64,000 nucleotides of DNA from Nocardioides panaciterrulae (GTDB taxonomy: Bacteria; Actinomycetota; Actinomycetes; Propionibacteriales; Nocardioidaceae), in contig NZ_JACCBG010000001.1 of assembly GCF_013409645.1 (NCBI RefSeq), positions 1,610,001 to 1,674,000 on the forward strand. The letters run 5' to 3'. Positions 37,073 to 45,097 of the stretch are shown one piece after another; the first letter of the stretch is position 1; each line of letters starts with the position of its first letter. A model generated the notes under the pieces. It was not told the DNA's origin and made no database searches. It saw only the letters and a program-made list of their open reading frames with translations. Made by a program: the position numbers and the translations under genes.

Positions 37073-37369
37073 GCCTGTCCCGACCACCTGACCCCGCCCG
37101 GGAGGACGGGGTCCTCGGCGTGCCCGACGCCGATCCTCGGTCCCCGCGCCCAGTCCCAGTCCCCAGTCCCCGATCGGTGTTGACGGGCTGTCCGTGGCGA
37201 GGTGTACCGTTCGGAGTAGTTCGAACAAACGTTCGACTCCGCCTGGTGGGGGCGACCTCGACCCCGTCCCCACCGGGCCGGCCCGGGCAGGCCCGGGCCG
37301 GCCGGCGGTCGGGCCTGCGGGCCCCGGGTCGGTGTCCGGGGTCGAGATCGGGCGCAGGAGGCGGCACGG
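37073..37369 (+). other. Intergenic region with SOS promoter of the mutagenesis cassette
   Basis: No gene is seen here. It contains a possible -35 box TTGACG at 37180-37185, the LexA box at 37222-37237, a GC-rich stretch with GGGCCGGCC-like repeats at about 37275-37310, and the AGGAGG site at 37354-37359 before the DUF6504 gene. Confidence 0.6.
37222..37237 (+). promoter_or_regulatory. LexA-binding site (SOS box)
   Basis: TCGAACAAACGTTCGA is a perfect match to the actinobacterial LexA consensus TCGAAC-N4-GTTCGA. It lies 132 bases before the DUF6504 gene, which heads the DnaE2 cassette, so the cassette should be induced by DNA damage. Confidence 0.9.
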
Positions 37370-37738
37370 ATGAGGCGGTACGACGACCCCGTGGAGGTAC
37401 GACGGGGACTGGTGACAGGCGTGGAGGGACCCGAGCAGTTCCTCTGGCGCGGACGGTTGTGGAAGGTGCGCGCCGTGCTCGCGCACTGGGTGGAGACGGC
37501 GCCGTGGTGGCAGTCCTCCGGCGTGCGTGCGGTGGTCGGCTCCGACGACGCCCGGGAGGGGGACCGGGCCGTGGGGCCGGCGGGGGACCTGCTGGTCGAG
37601 CGCGAGCTCTGGCGGGTCGAGGCCGGCCGCGGTGCCGGGCCGGCCGCCGGTGACGGGATCTCCGGGGGCGGCGGGGTCTTCGACCTCTCCTTCGACTGGT
37701 CCGACGGGCGCTGGCAGCTCGTCGGCTGCGTGGACTGA
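37370..37738 (+). CDS. DUF6504 family protein
   Basis: A 122-residue protein matching DUF6504, a family found beside dnaE2/imuB mutagenesis genes in actinobacteria and without known function. Visible family features are PEQFLWRGRLWKVRAVLAHW, ERELWRVEA and the closing FDLSFDWSDGRWQLV. The fold is probably mostly beta. AGGAGG eight bases before the ATG fixes the start. Eleven bases separate it from the HEPN gene; both follow one LexA box. Confidence 0.85.
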   Translation: MRRYDDPVEVRRGLVTGVEGPEQFLWRGRLWKVRAVLAHWVETAPWWQSSGVRAVVGSDDAREGDRAVGPAGDLLVERELWRVEAGRGAGPAAGDGISGGGGVFDLSFDWSDGRWQLVGCVD

Positions 37739-37749
37739 GGGGAGGAGCC

Positions 37750-38223
37750 ATGGACGTCCTCACCCCCAATCCCACCCCCAACCCCAACCCCTACGCCCTG
37801 CCGGCCACGACCCACTCCTACCTGGCGCGGGCCGCGGAGTCGCTGAGCGAGGCGATGGCCGCCACCGAGGTGCCGACCCGCTACGCCTGCGCCCACGTGG
37901 CGGCGCTGCGGGCCACGGCCGCGTTGCTGGCGGCGCGCGCCCAGCCGGCCCCGCGCCGGCGTCCGCAGAGGAGCGCCTCCCAGAAGAATGCTTGGGTGCT
38001 GCTGGCCGAGGTGGCCCCCGAGCTGGCCGAGTGGGCCCACTTCTTCGCCGCCGGCGCCGCCAAGCGGGCGGCCGCGGAGGCGGGCTCCACCCGGGCGGTG
38101 AGCGAGCGCGAGGCCGACGACCTGGTCCGTGACGCGGACCGCTTCCTCGCGGTGGTCGAGCAGTGCCTCGGGCTGGTCCCGCACGCCCCGGCGGCGGTCC
38201 AGCTGGTCCGGCACGTGAGTTGA
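37750..38223 (+). CDS. SAV_6107-type HEPN-domain protein
   Basis: A 157-residue all-helical protein of the SAV_6107 HEPN group. After a Pro/Asn-rich start it reads SYLARAAESLSEAMAATEVPTRYACAHVAALRATAALLAAR. The segment RYACAH (R44 to H49) fits the Rx4-6H motif of HEPN ribonucleases, so RNA cleavage or binding is possible but not shown. GGGGAGGAG lies before the ATG at 37750. It sits between DUF6504 and dnaE2 with gaps of 11 and 8 bases, so all three are one SOS-controlled transcript. Confidence 0.85.
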   Translation: MDVLTPNPTPNPNPYALPATTHSYLARAAESLSEAMAATEVPTRYACAHVAALRATAALLAARAQPAPRRRPQRSASQKNAWVLLAEVAPELAEWAHFFAAGAAKRAAAEAGSTRAVSEREADDLVRDADRFLAVVEQCLGLVPHAPAAVQLVRHVS

Positions 38224-38231
38224 GGCGAGCC

Positions 38232-41200
38232 GTGACCGACCCGTTCCCCCACCTCCACGTGGCCTCCGGCTACTCCCTGCAGTACGGCGCGTCACACCCG
38301 CACACGCTGGTCGAGCGTGCGGTCGAGCACGAGATGGACACGCTCGCGCTCACCGATCGCGACGGCACCTACGGCGCGGTGAAGTTCGCCAAGGCGTGCC
38401 TGGCCGCCGGGGTCCGCCCGGTGCTCGGCGTGGACCTCGCCCACCGGCCGGTCCTGCCCGGCGAGCGACCGGACGGGCAACCGGCCGGGCGACCGCGGAC
38501 CCCGGTCCGGGGCGGCGCCTTCCGCGACCCCCGGCTGCCCCGGGTGACGTTGCTGGCCGCCGGCCGGGCCGGGTGGGCGGCCCTGTGCCGGCTGGTCTCG
38601 GCCACGCACCTGGCCGGCGAGCGCGGGGCCCCCGTGCTCGACCCCGGGCTGCCGGAGGTGGCCGAGCTGCTCGGCTCCGGTGACCTGCTGGTGCTGCTGG
38701 GGCCGGCCTCGGAGCTGGGGACCGCCGCGGCGCGTCGCCGCGACGACCTGGCCCGGGCCGCCCTGGCCCCGTGGCGCGCGCTGGTGCCCGCGGAGGACCT
38801 GCTCGTCGAGCTGGTCTCCCACCGGCGCGGCGCCACGGGCGGGGGCTGGGGGCCGGGGAGCGCGCCCCACGCGGCCCGGATGGCGGTGCAGGCGCGGGAG
38901 GCCGGCCTGCAGACGGTGCTCACCAACGCGGTCCGCTACGCCGACCGCGCCGACGCCCCGACCGTCGACGTCCTCGACGCCGCCCGGCGCCTGGTCGCGC
39001 TGGACCGGCGCCACGTCGACCGGGGCAACGCCGAGGGCTACCTGAAGTCCGGCAAGGAGATGACCGAGGTCGCCGAGGAGGTCTGCCGGCTCGCCGGCCT
39101 GGCCGCCGACCCGGCCGCAGAGGCCCGGCGGCTGCTCGCCCGCACCCGCGCGGTGGCCGACCGGTGCGCGCTGGACCCCCGTGCCGACCTGGGGCTGGGG
39201 GAGGTGCACTTCCCGGAGTTCCGGCTCGCCGGCGGCGAGGCCACGCGCCGGCCCACCCCGGGGGCGAGCCCGGCCGACGCGCTGCTGCGGGCCCGGTGCG
39301 AGAGCGCATTGGGCGACCGCTACGGCTCCGCGCCGAGGCAGGTGGTCTGGAAGCGGCTCGACGACGAGCTGGAGATGATCCGCGGGCTCGGCTACGCGTC
39401 GTACTTCCTCACCGTCGGCGACGTCACCGACCTGATCCGCGAGATGGGCGTGCGCTGCGCGGCCCGCGGCTCGGGCGCCGGCAGCCTGGTCAACTACCTG
39501 CTCGGCATATCCGGGGTCGACCCGATCCGCCACGGCCTGCTCATGGAGCGGTTCCTCTCACCGCTGCGCCAGGCGCTGCCCGACATCGACGTCGACGTCG
39601 AGTCCGCCCGCCGGCTGGAGGTCTACGAGCGGATCCTCGACCGCTACGGCGGGGAGCGGTGCGTGTGCGTCTCGATGATGGACACCTACCGGGTCCGCCA
39701 CGCCGTGCGGGACGTCGGCGCCGCGCTGGGCATGCCGCCCGGTGAGATCGACGCGATCGCCAAGGCGTTCCCGCACATCCGGGCCCGCGACGCCCGGGTG
39801 GCGCTGCGCGAGCTGCCCGAGCTGCGCGCCAGCGGGCTGGGGGAGCAGCGGCTCGACCTGATGTTCCGGCTGGTCGAGCGGCTCGACGGGCTGCCCCGCC
39901 ACATCGCCGTGCACCCGTGCGGGGTGCTGCTCTCCGACGCCACCCTGCTCGACCGCACCCCGGTGGAGGCGTCCTACGCCGGCTTCCCCATGAGCCAGTT
40001 CGACAAGGACGACGTCGAGGACCTCGGCCTGCTCAAGCTCGACGTGCTCGGCATCCGGATGCAGTCCTCGATGGCCCACGCCCTCACCGAGATCCGGCGC
40101 GTCGACGGCGTGGAGATCGACCTCGACGACGAGGAGCAGGTGCCCTTCGACGACGCCGAGACCTACGCGATGATCTCGAGCGCCCGGACCCTGGGCGTCT
40201 TCCAGATCGAGTCGCCCGGCCAGCGGGAGCTGGTCGGCAGGTCCGGCATCGAGTCCTTCGAGGACATCATCACCGACATCTCGCTGTTCCGGCCCGGGCC
40301 GGTCAAGAGCGACATGATCACGCCGTACCTCGACGCCAAGCAGGGCTGGCGGGCTCCGTCGTACCTCCACGAGGACCTGCGACCGATCCTCGGCCAGACC
40401 CACGGCGTGGTGGTCTTCCACGAACAGGTCATCGAGATCATCGCGCGCTTCGCCCGGCTCTCCTACGCCGAGGCCGACGAGGCCCGGCGGGCGCTCGGTG
40501 ACGCCGACGGGATGGCCCAGACCAAGCTGTGGTTCTTCCCCCGGGTGCTGGCCCAGGGCTACTCCCTGCCCGTGGTCGAGGGGATCTGGCGGATCCTGGA
40601 GGCGTTCGCGTCGTTCGGCTTCTGCAAGGCCCACGCCGCGGCGTTCGCGCTGCCGACCTTCCAGTCGGCCTGGCTCAAGGCGCACTGGCCGGCCCACTTC
40701 CTGGCCGGCGTGCTCACCCACGACCCGGGCATGTACCCCAAGCGGCTGATCCTCGAGGACGCTCGCCAGCTCGGCATCGCCGTGCTCGGGCTCGACGTGA
40801 ACGCCAGCGAGAAGGAGTACGCCGTCGAGCGACTCCAGCCGCGGCCTCTCGCGGCGGTGTCGTCGCTCGACGGGCGCTCCGGCGCCGCTCGTGGGCAGGA
40901 GTGGGACTACGGGATCCGCCTCTCTCTGGCCGAGGTGAAGGGCATCAGCGAGGCCGAGGTGGAGCGCATCGTCGCCGCCCGGCCCTACCACTCGCTGACC
41001 GACTTCTGGCACCGCGCCCGGGTGTCCCGGCCGATCGTGGAGCGGCTGGTGCTCGCCGGCGGCCTCGACTCCGTGCACGGCATCGGCGGCGGCCCCGCCG
41101 GCCCCGAGGGCGAGGTCCGCCGGCGTGGCCGGGTGACCCGGCGCGACCTGTTGCTGCAGGTCGCCGAGCTCGACCGGCACACCCGCGCGGTCGAGCGGGC

Positions 41201-42281
41201 CGGCCGGGGGCGCGGGCTGGCCGGACGCCGGGTCGCCGCCGCGGTCGACCCGGCCCGGGCGCGCGCGCTGGACGCCGCGGCCCGCAACAGCACCGACCCG
41301 GCGACCCGGGAGGCCGCCCCGGCGCTGGAGCGGCACCCGCTCGCCCTTCGAGACGGCTCGTCCCTCGCCTCCTCAGGAACCACCCGAGCGGGGGTGTGGG
41401 CGCGCGCGTCGGCGCAGTCGCGCGCCACCCCGCCGCCGCCCCCGGTCACCTCGGTGCAGCTCACCCTCGACCTCGGCGACGAGCCGGGCTCCGACGGGAT
41501 CGCCGGCGGCCTGCCGGAGATGACCGCGGAGGAGAAGATGCGCGCGGAGCTGGAGATCCTCGGCCTCGACGCCAGCCGGCACGTGATGGAGACCTACGGC
41601 CGGTTCCTCGACGAGCTCGGGGTGACCCGCAGCCGCGACCTGCTCCTCCGGCGCAGCCGTTCCGAGCTGCTGGTCGCCGGGGTCAAGGTCGCCACCCAGA
41701 CCCCGCCGATCCGGTCGGGGCGACGGGTCGTCTTCCTGACCCTCGACGACGCCACCGGCCCGGTCGACGCGACCTTCTTCGAGGACGCCCAGGGCCCGTA
41801 CGCCGCCACCGTGTTCCACTCCTGGCTGCTGGTGGTCCGCGGCGTGCTGCGACGGACCGGCCGGCGCGGGGTCTCGCTGCGTGCCACCGGCTGCTGGGAG
41901 CTGCCCGAGCTGTTCGCGCTGTGGCGCGCCCACGGCGGCGGCCCTGAGGGGCTGGCCGCGGTCCACGAGGTGATGGCCGTGGTGCCGGAGGGGTTCACCG
42001 GTGTCGGGATCGAGGAAGCCGTCGCCGGTGCCGCCGAGAGCCGGGCCACCCGGCCGGTGATGGCTCGGCCGCAGTCGTTCCCGGGGACCGGCGCGGGCGA
42101 GGGGGCAGGCGAGGACTCCGAGCACCACCCCAGCGCGGCCGGCGGCATGGGCCGGCGCCGGGTGCTGGTGCACTCCAGCGGGTTCAAGCTCTCGCCGTAC
42201 GCCGACGTCAAGCCGGCGGGGGAGTCCACGAAGGATGTTGCGCGCAAGCTGTGGCATCGCAGCTCCGGGAGCCCCGGATGA
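38232..42281 (+). CDS. dnaE2: Error-prone DNA polymerase III alpha subunit (DnaE2)
   Basis: A 1349-residue C-family polymerase. The three catalytic aspartates are present (PDIDVDVES near residue 450 and LKLDVLGI near 605). The N-terminal PHP domain has lost metal ligands: LHVASGYS replaces LHxHSxYS and LTDRDG replaces LTDHDG, as in the translesion branch. Near residues 970-1080 there is a long Arg/Ala-rich insertion ending in QLTLDL, a possible sliding-clamp motif, before the OB fold (VGVKVATQTPP region). It exceeds the usual DnaE2 length of about 1,100. GTG at 38232 follows the HEPN stop by eight bases. No imuB lies in the cassette; polymerase IV at 43300 is the nearest Y-family enzyme. Confidence 0.88.
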   Translation: MTDPFPHLHVASGYSLQYGASHPHTLVERAVEHEMDTLALTDRDGTYGAVKFAKACLAAGVRPVLGVDLAHRPVLPGERPDGQPAGRPRTPVRGGAFRDPRLPRVTLLAAGRAGWAALCRLVSATHLAGERGAPVLDPGLPEVAELLGSGDLLVLLGPASELGTAAARRRDDLARAALAPWRALVPAEDLLVELVSHRRGATGGGWGPGSAPHAARMAVQAREAGLQTVLTNAVRYADRADAPTVDVLDAARRLVALDRRHVDRGNAEGYLKSGKEMTEVAEEVCRLAGLAADPAAEARRLLARTRAVADRCALDPRADLGLGEVHFPEFRLAGGEATRRPTPGASPADALLRARCESALGDRYGSAPRQVVWKRLDDELEMIRGLGYASYFLTVGDVTDLIREMGVRCAARGSGAGSLVNYLLGISGVDPIRHGLLMERFLSPLRQALPDIDVDVESARRLEVYERILDRYGGERCVCVSMMDTYRVRHAVRDVGAALGMPPGEIDAIAKAFPHIRARDARVALRELPELRASGLGEQRLDLMFRLVERLDGLPRHIAVHPCGVLLSDATLLDRTPVEASYAGFPMSQFDKDDVEDLGLLKLDVLGIRMQSSMAHALTEIRRVDGVEIDLDDEEQVPFDDAETYAMISSARTLGVFQIESPGQRELVGRSGIESFEDIITDISLFRPGPVKSDMITPYLDAKQGWRAPSYLHEDLRPILGQTHGVVVFHEQVIEIIARFARLSYAEADEARRALGDADGMAQTKLWFFPRVLAQGYSLPVVEGIWRILEAFASFGFCKAHAAAFALPTFQSAWLKAHWPAHFLAGVLTHDPGMYPKRLILEDARQLGIAVLGLDVNASEKEYAVERLQPRPLAAVSSLDGRSGAARGQEWDYGIRLSLAEVKGISEAEVERIVAARPYHSLTDFWHRARVSRPIVERLVLAGGLDSVHGIGGGPAGPEGEVRRRGRVTRRDLLLQVAELDRHTRAVERAGRGRGLAGRRVAAAVDPARARALDAAARNSTDPATREAAPALERHPLALRDGSSLASSGTTRAGVWARASAQSRATPPPPPVTSVQLTLDLGDEPGSDGIAGGLPEMTAEEKMRAELEILGLDASRHVMETYGRFLDELGVTRSRDLLLRRSRSELLVAGVKVATQTPPIRSGRRVVFLTLDDATGPVDATFFEDAQGPYAATVFHSWLLVVRGVLRRTGRRGVSLRATGCWELPELFALWRAHGGGPEGLAAVHEVMAVVPEGFTGVGIEEAVAGAAESRATRPVMARPQSFPGTGAGEGAGEDSEHHPSAAGGMGRRRVLVHSSGFKLSPYADVKPAGESTKDVARKLWHRSSGSPG
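41344..41384 (+). repeat. REP-like segment inside dnaE2
   Basis: CCCTTCGAGACGGC ... TCCTCAGGAACCACC resembles the ends of short dispersed repeats I recall from intergenic DNA of Nocardioides-like genomes. Here it is read in frame as part of the linker. Its nature as a repeat has to be shown by a genome search. Confidence 0.4.
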
Positions 42282-42317
42282 GCCGTCCCGTCCCCGCGTC
42301 CCTCCCGGCCGAGGCCC

Positions 42318-42323
42318 TAGGGT
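42318..42323 (+). promoter_or_regulatory. -10 box TAGGGT, leaderless promoter of the methyltransferase gene
   Basis: TAGGGT ends seven bases before the ATG at 42331 and no ribosome-binding site is present. It separates this gene from the SOS cassette. Confidence 0.6.
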
Positions 42324-42330
42324 GTGGGGC

Positions 42331-43101
42331 ATGCCCGAGAGCGTCCGATCCAGCGAGCGACCCGGCGAACGACCCAACGAACGACCCGGCGAACGACCCA
42401 GCGAACGCAGGGGCGCTGCCCGTACCGCCGTCGTCTGGGAGGCTTTGCTGCCCGTCCTCGGGGACGAGCCCCGCGACGTCGTCGACATCGGCGGTGGCAC
42501 CGGGGGGTTCGCCGTCCGGGTGGCCGAGCTCGGCCACCGGGTCTCGGTGGTCGACCCCAGCCCCGATGCGCTGGCCTCGCTGGACCGCCGCGCCCGCGAG
42601 CGCGGGGTCACCGTCACCGGCCAGCAGGGCGACCTCTCCACGCTGCTGGACCTCGTCGGCCCCGACAGCGCCGACATGGTGCTCTGTCACGGGGTGCTCG
42701 AGGTCGTCGACGACCCCGCCGCCGCGCTGGCGTCGATCCACCGGGTGCTGCGACCCGGTGGCGCTCTCAGCCTGCTGGTCGCCCAGCGGCACGCCGCCGT
42801 GGTCGCCCGGGCGATGGCCGGCCACTTCGGTCAGGCCCTGGCGCTGCTCGACGACCCCACCGCCGCCGGCCGGTCGGGGCGCCGCTTCACCCGCGAGGAG
42901 CTCGACACCCTGCTCGGCGACGCCGGCTTCGAGCCGGTGTCGGCCCACGGGATCCGGATCTTCGCCGACCTGGTGCCCGGCTCGCTGCTCGACCTCGAGC
43001 CCGGTGCCACCGCGGCGCTGGTCGAGCTCGAGCGCGCCGTCGCCGAGCGACCCGAGTACCTCCCGCTCGCGACCCAGGTGCACCTCATCGCGCAGCGATG
43101 A
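42331..43101 (+). CDS. SAM-dependent methyltransferase (class I)
   Basis: A 256-residue methyltransferase with motif I DVVDIGGGTGGFAVRVAELG, an acidic residue after the next strand (VVDPSPDAL) and the post-motif GQQGDLSTLLDL and MVLCHGVLEVVDDP. The target molecule is unknown. The N-terminus has a repeated ERPG/ERPN/ERPS segment encoded by 12-bp tandem repeats (42352-42411). It lies between dnaE2 and the polymerase IV gene but has its own leaderless promoter, so a link to mutagenesis is not certain. Confidence 0.82.
   Translation: MPESVRSSERPGERPNERPGERPSERRGAARTAVVWEALLPVLGDEPRDVVDIGGGTGGFAVRVAELGHRVSVVDPSPDALASLDRRARERGVTVTGQQGDLSTLLDLVGPDSADMVLCHGVLEVVDDPAAALASIHRVLRPGGALSLLVAQRHAAVVARAMAGHFGQALALLDDPTAAGRSGRRFTREELDTLLGDAGFEPVSAHGIRIFADLVPGSLLDLEPGATAALVELERAVAERPEYLPLATQVHLIAQR
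42352..42411 (+). repeat. Five 12-bp tandem repeats in coding DNA
   Basis: Unit RRCGAACGACCC is repeated five times with few changes and encodes Glu-Arg-Pro-X. Gains or losses of units keep the frame. Confidence 0.7.
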
Positions 43102-43204
43102 GCGGAGCCGACTCGGGGGAGTTGTCTGCAGCCGCGGTGGTTGCGGTTCAGGCAGACCCCCTCTGCTGAAGGCCCGTTCCCGGCTCGCAGGCCGTGGACA
43201 CCTC

Positions 43205-43265
43205 GCCGAGTCGGCGCAAATGTCCTCCCCCGCTTCGCTCCTCCGAACATTTCCGCCGACTCGGC
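43205..43265. repeat. Long inverted repeat upstream of dinB
   Basis: GCCGAGTCGGCGCAAATGT at 43205-43223 pairs with 43247-43265 at 18 of 19 positions around a 23-base loop. Each arm also contains an 11-base palindrome GCCGANTCGGC. It lies 35 bases before the dinB start and may be a dispersed element, a terminator or a regulatory structure. Confidence 0.65.
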
Positions 43266-43299
43266 TCTGCCGCGGGGGATCCTGCTGCGGGAGGCTCGG

Positions 43300-44484
43300 A
43301 TGACCGACCCGTCCCTGCGGTGCCCGATCCTCCACGTCGACATGGACGCCTTCTACGCGTCCGTGGCCACGCGCGATCGGCCCGACCTGCACGACCGGCC
43401 CGTGATCGTCGGGGGCGGCAGCCGGGGGGTGGTGCTCTCGGCCAGCTACGCCGCCCGCCTGCACGGGGTGCGCTCGGCGATGCCGATGACCCGGGCCCGG
43501 CGGATGTGTCCCCACGCCGTGGTGCTCGCGCCCGACTTCGAGCTCCTCGGCCAGGTCTCCGCGGCAGTGATGGAGTGCTTCCGCCGGGTCACCCCGCTGG
43601 TGGAGGCGCTGTCGCTGGACGAGGCGTTCCTCGACGTGCGCGGCGCGGCGCGCCGGCTCGGGACTCCGCTGGAGATCGCCGAGCAGCTGCGGGCGACCAT
43701 CCACGACGAGCAGGGCATCACCTGCTCGGTCGGGGTGGCGGCCGTGGTGTCGGTGGCCAAGCTCGCCAGCCGGCGTGCGAAGCCCGACGGCGTGCTGGTG
43801 GTCCCGCCGGAGGAGATCACCTCCTTCCTGCACCCCCTCGACGTGGGGGAGCTGTGGGGGGTGGGGGAGAAGACCCGGGCGATGCTGCACCGGCTGGGCC
43901 TGGTCACCGTCGGCGACGTCGCCCACATCCCCCTGCGCACCCTCCAGCGCGCGGTGGGCGCCGGGCTGGGCAGCCACCTCCACGAGCTCGCCTGGGGCAC
44001 CGATCGCCGGGTGGTCACCGCGCGCCGGGGCCCGGACGAGCCGGACCGGTCGATGGGGGCCGACGAGACCTTCGATCGGGACACCGACGACCGGGAGGTG
44101 GTGTTGCGCGAGCTGCTGCGGCTCTCGGCCAGGGTGACCGGCCGGATGCGGGTGGCGGGGGTGGCCGGCCGCACGGTCACCCTCAAGCTGCGCTTCGCCG
44201 ACTTCACCACGATCACCCGGTCCAGGACCCTGCCGGAGGGCACCGACGTGACGCAGGAGGTCTACCGCACCGCCGTCCGGCTGTACGACGCCCTGGGCCT
44301 GCAGCGGGCCCGGCTCCGGCTGGTGGGGGTGCGGGTCGAGGGCCTGGTGCCGCGGGAGACGGTCCAGCGGCAACTGGTCCTCGGGGAGCGCGAGCACGGC
44401 TGGTCGGAGGCGGACCGGGCCGTGGACCGGGCGGCGCGCCGGTTCGGCTCCGCGGCGGTGCGCCCGGCCAGCCTGCTCTCGTGA
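43300..44484 (+). CDS. dinB: DNA polymerase IV (Y family)
   Basis: A 394-residue translesion polymerase. Catalytic residues are visible: HVDMDAFYASV with the first Asp, and SLDEAFLDV with the Asp-Glu pair. YAARLHGVRSAMP, SVGVAAVVSVAKLAS and GVGEKTRAMLHRLG (thumb HhH) follow in order, then the little-finger domain. QLVLGE near the end could be a weak clamp-binding motif. GGGAGG five bases before the ATG fixes the start. No LexA box is seen directly upstream. It may provide the Y-family partner that imuB gives to DnaE2 in other genomes; this is inference. Confidence 0.92.
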   Translation: MTDPSLRCPILHVDMDAFYASVATRDRPDLHDRPVIVGGGSRGVVLSASYAARLHGVRSAMPMTRARRMCPHAVVLAPDFELLGQVSAAVMECFRRVTPLVEALSLDEAFLDVRGAARRLGTPLEIAEQLRATIHDEQGITCSVGVAAVVSVAKLASRRAKPDGVLVVPPEEITSFLHPLDVGELWGVGEKTRAMLHRLGLVTVGDVAHIPLRTLQRAVGAGLGSHLHELAWGTDRRVVTARRGPDEPDRSMGADETFDRDTDDREVVLRELLRLSARVTGRMRVAGVAGRTVTLKLRFADFTTITRSRTLPEGTDVTQEVYRTAVRLYDALGLQRARLRLVGVRVEGLVPRETVQRQLVLGEREHGWSEADRAVDRAARRFGSAAVRPASLLS

Positions 44485-44568
44485 GCCCCCGGTGACCCGC
44501 CGGACGTCCCCGGACACCGATCCGTCATGAATTTCCCCTCCCGGCTACCGGGATCACCAGCCGCTGCC

Positions 44569-44574
44569 TAGACT
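44569..44574 (+). promoter_or_regulatory. -10 box TAGACT of the DUF3040 gene
   Basis: TAGACT would start transcription near 44581, giving a leader of about 60 bases before the GTG at 44642. Confidence 0.45.
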
Positions 44575-44641
44575 TGAGTCAGGCTGATGCCACCCCCTAC
44601 CAGCGCCACTGCTCTGGCTTGAGTCGACCGTGGAGGAACCG

Positions 44642-45085
44642 GTGCCGCTCTCGGAAGAGGAGCTCCGACTGCTCGAGCAGATGGAGCGCGCGCTGGTCGA
44701 GGAGGATCCCAAGCTCGCCTCCACGCTGCGCGGCACCTCGCTGAGGCGCTCGGCTCGTCGCCGGGCCATCGTCGCCGGCGTCTGCTTCGTCATCGGCATC
44801 GTCGTGCTGATGACCGGTGCCATCGCCCGGATCACCCCGGTCGGCATCGCCGGCTTCGTGGTCATGCTCGGCTCGGCCACGATCGCGGTCACCGCGCTCC
44901 GGGGTCGCCGGGCCGGTCACGCCGAGCCCCGCTCCGCCGGCCACCCCGCCCACGGCTTCACCGTCATCGACGGCGGCCGGTCCAGCCGGCTGCGCCGCAG
45001 CAGACGCGCCCGCGCCGGCGGCACGTTCATGGAGCGCGTCGAGGACCGCTGGCGCCGACGCCGCGAGGAGAACGGCGGCTGGTGA
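44642..45085 (+). CDS. DUF3040 domain-containing membrane protein
   Basis: A 147-residue protein of the DUF3040 family (Rv2169c type). It begins with the family signature PLSEEELRLLEQMERALVEEDPKLASTLRG, has two close membrane helices at about 40-60 and 64-84, and a basic tail rich in Arg. Function unknown; the gene is usually near the division cluster. GTG at 44642 is chosen because GGAGG lies five bases before it and it gives the conserved start; GTG at 44630 is an alternative. Confidence 0.87.
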   Translation: MPLSEEELRLLEQMERALVEEDPKLASTLRGTSLRRSARRRAIVAGVCFVIGIVVLMTGAIARITPVGIAGFVVMLGSATIAVTALRGRRAGHAEPRSAGHPAHGFTVIDGGRSSRLRRSRRARAGGTFMERVEDRWRRRREENGGW

Positions 45086-45097
45086 CCCCCGGCGGGG

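Noticed and set aside
43300..44484. Reading dinB as the missing imuB of the cassette
   Set aside because: The catalytic DMD and DE residues typical of an active polymerase are present, whereas ImuB usually has lost them; it also lies behind a separate promoter and a methyltransferase gene.
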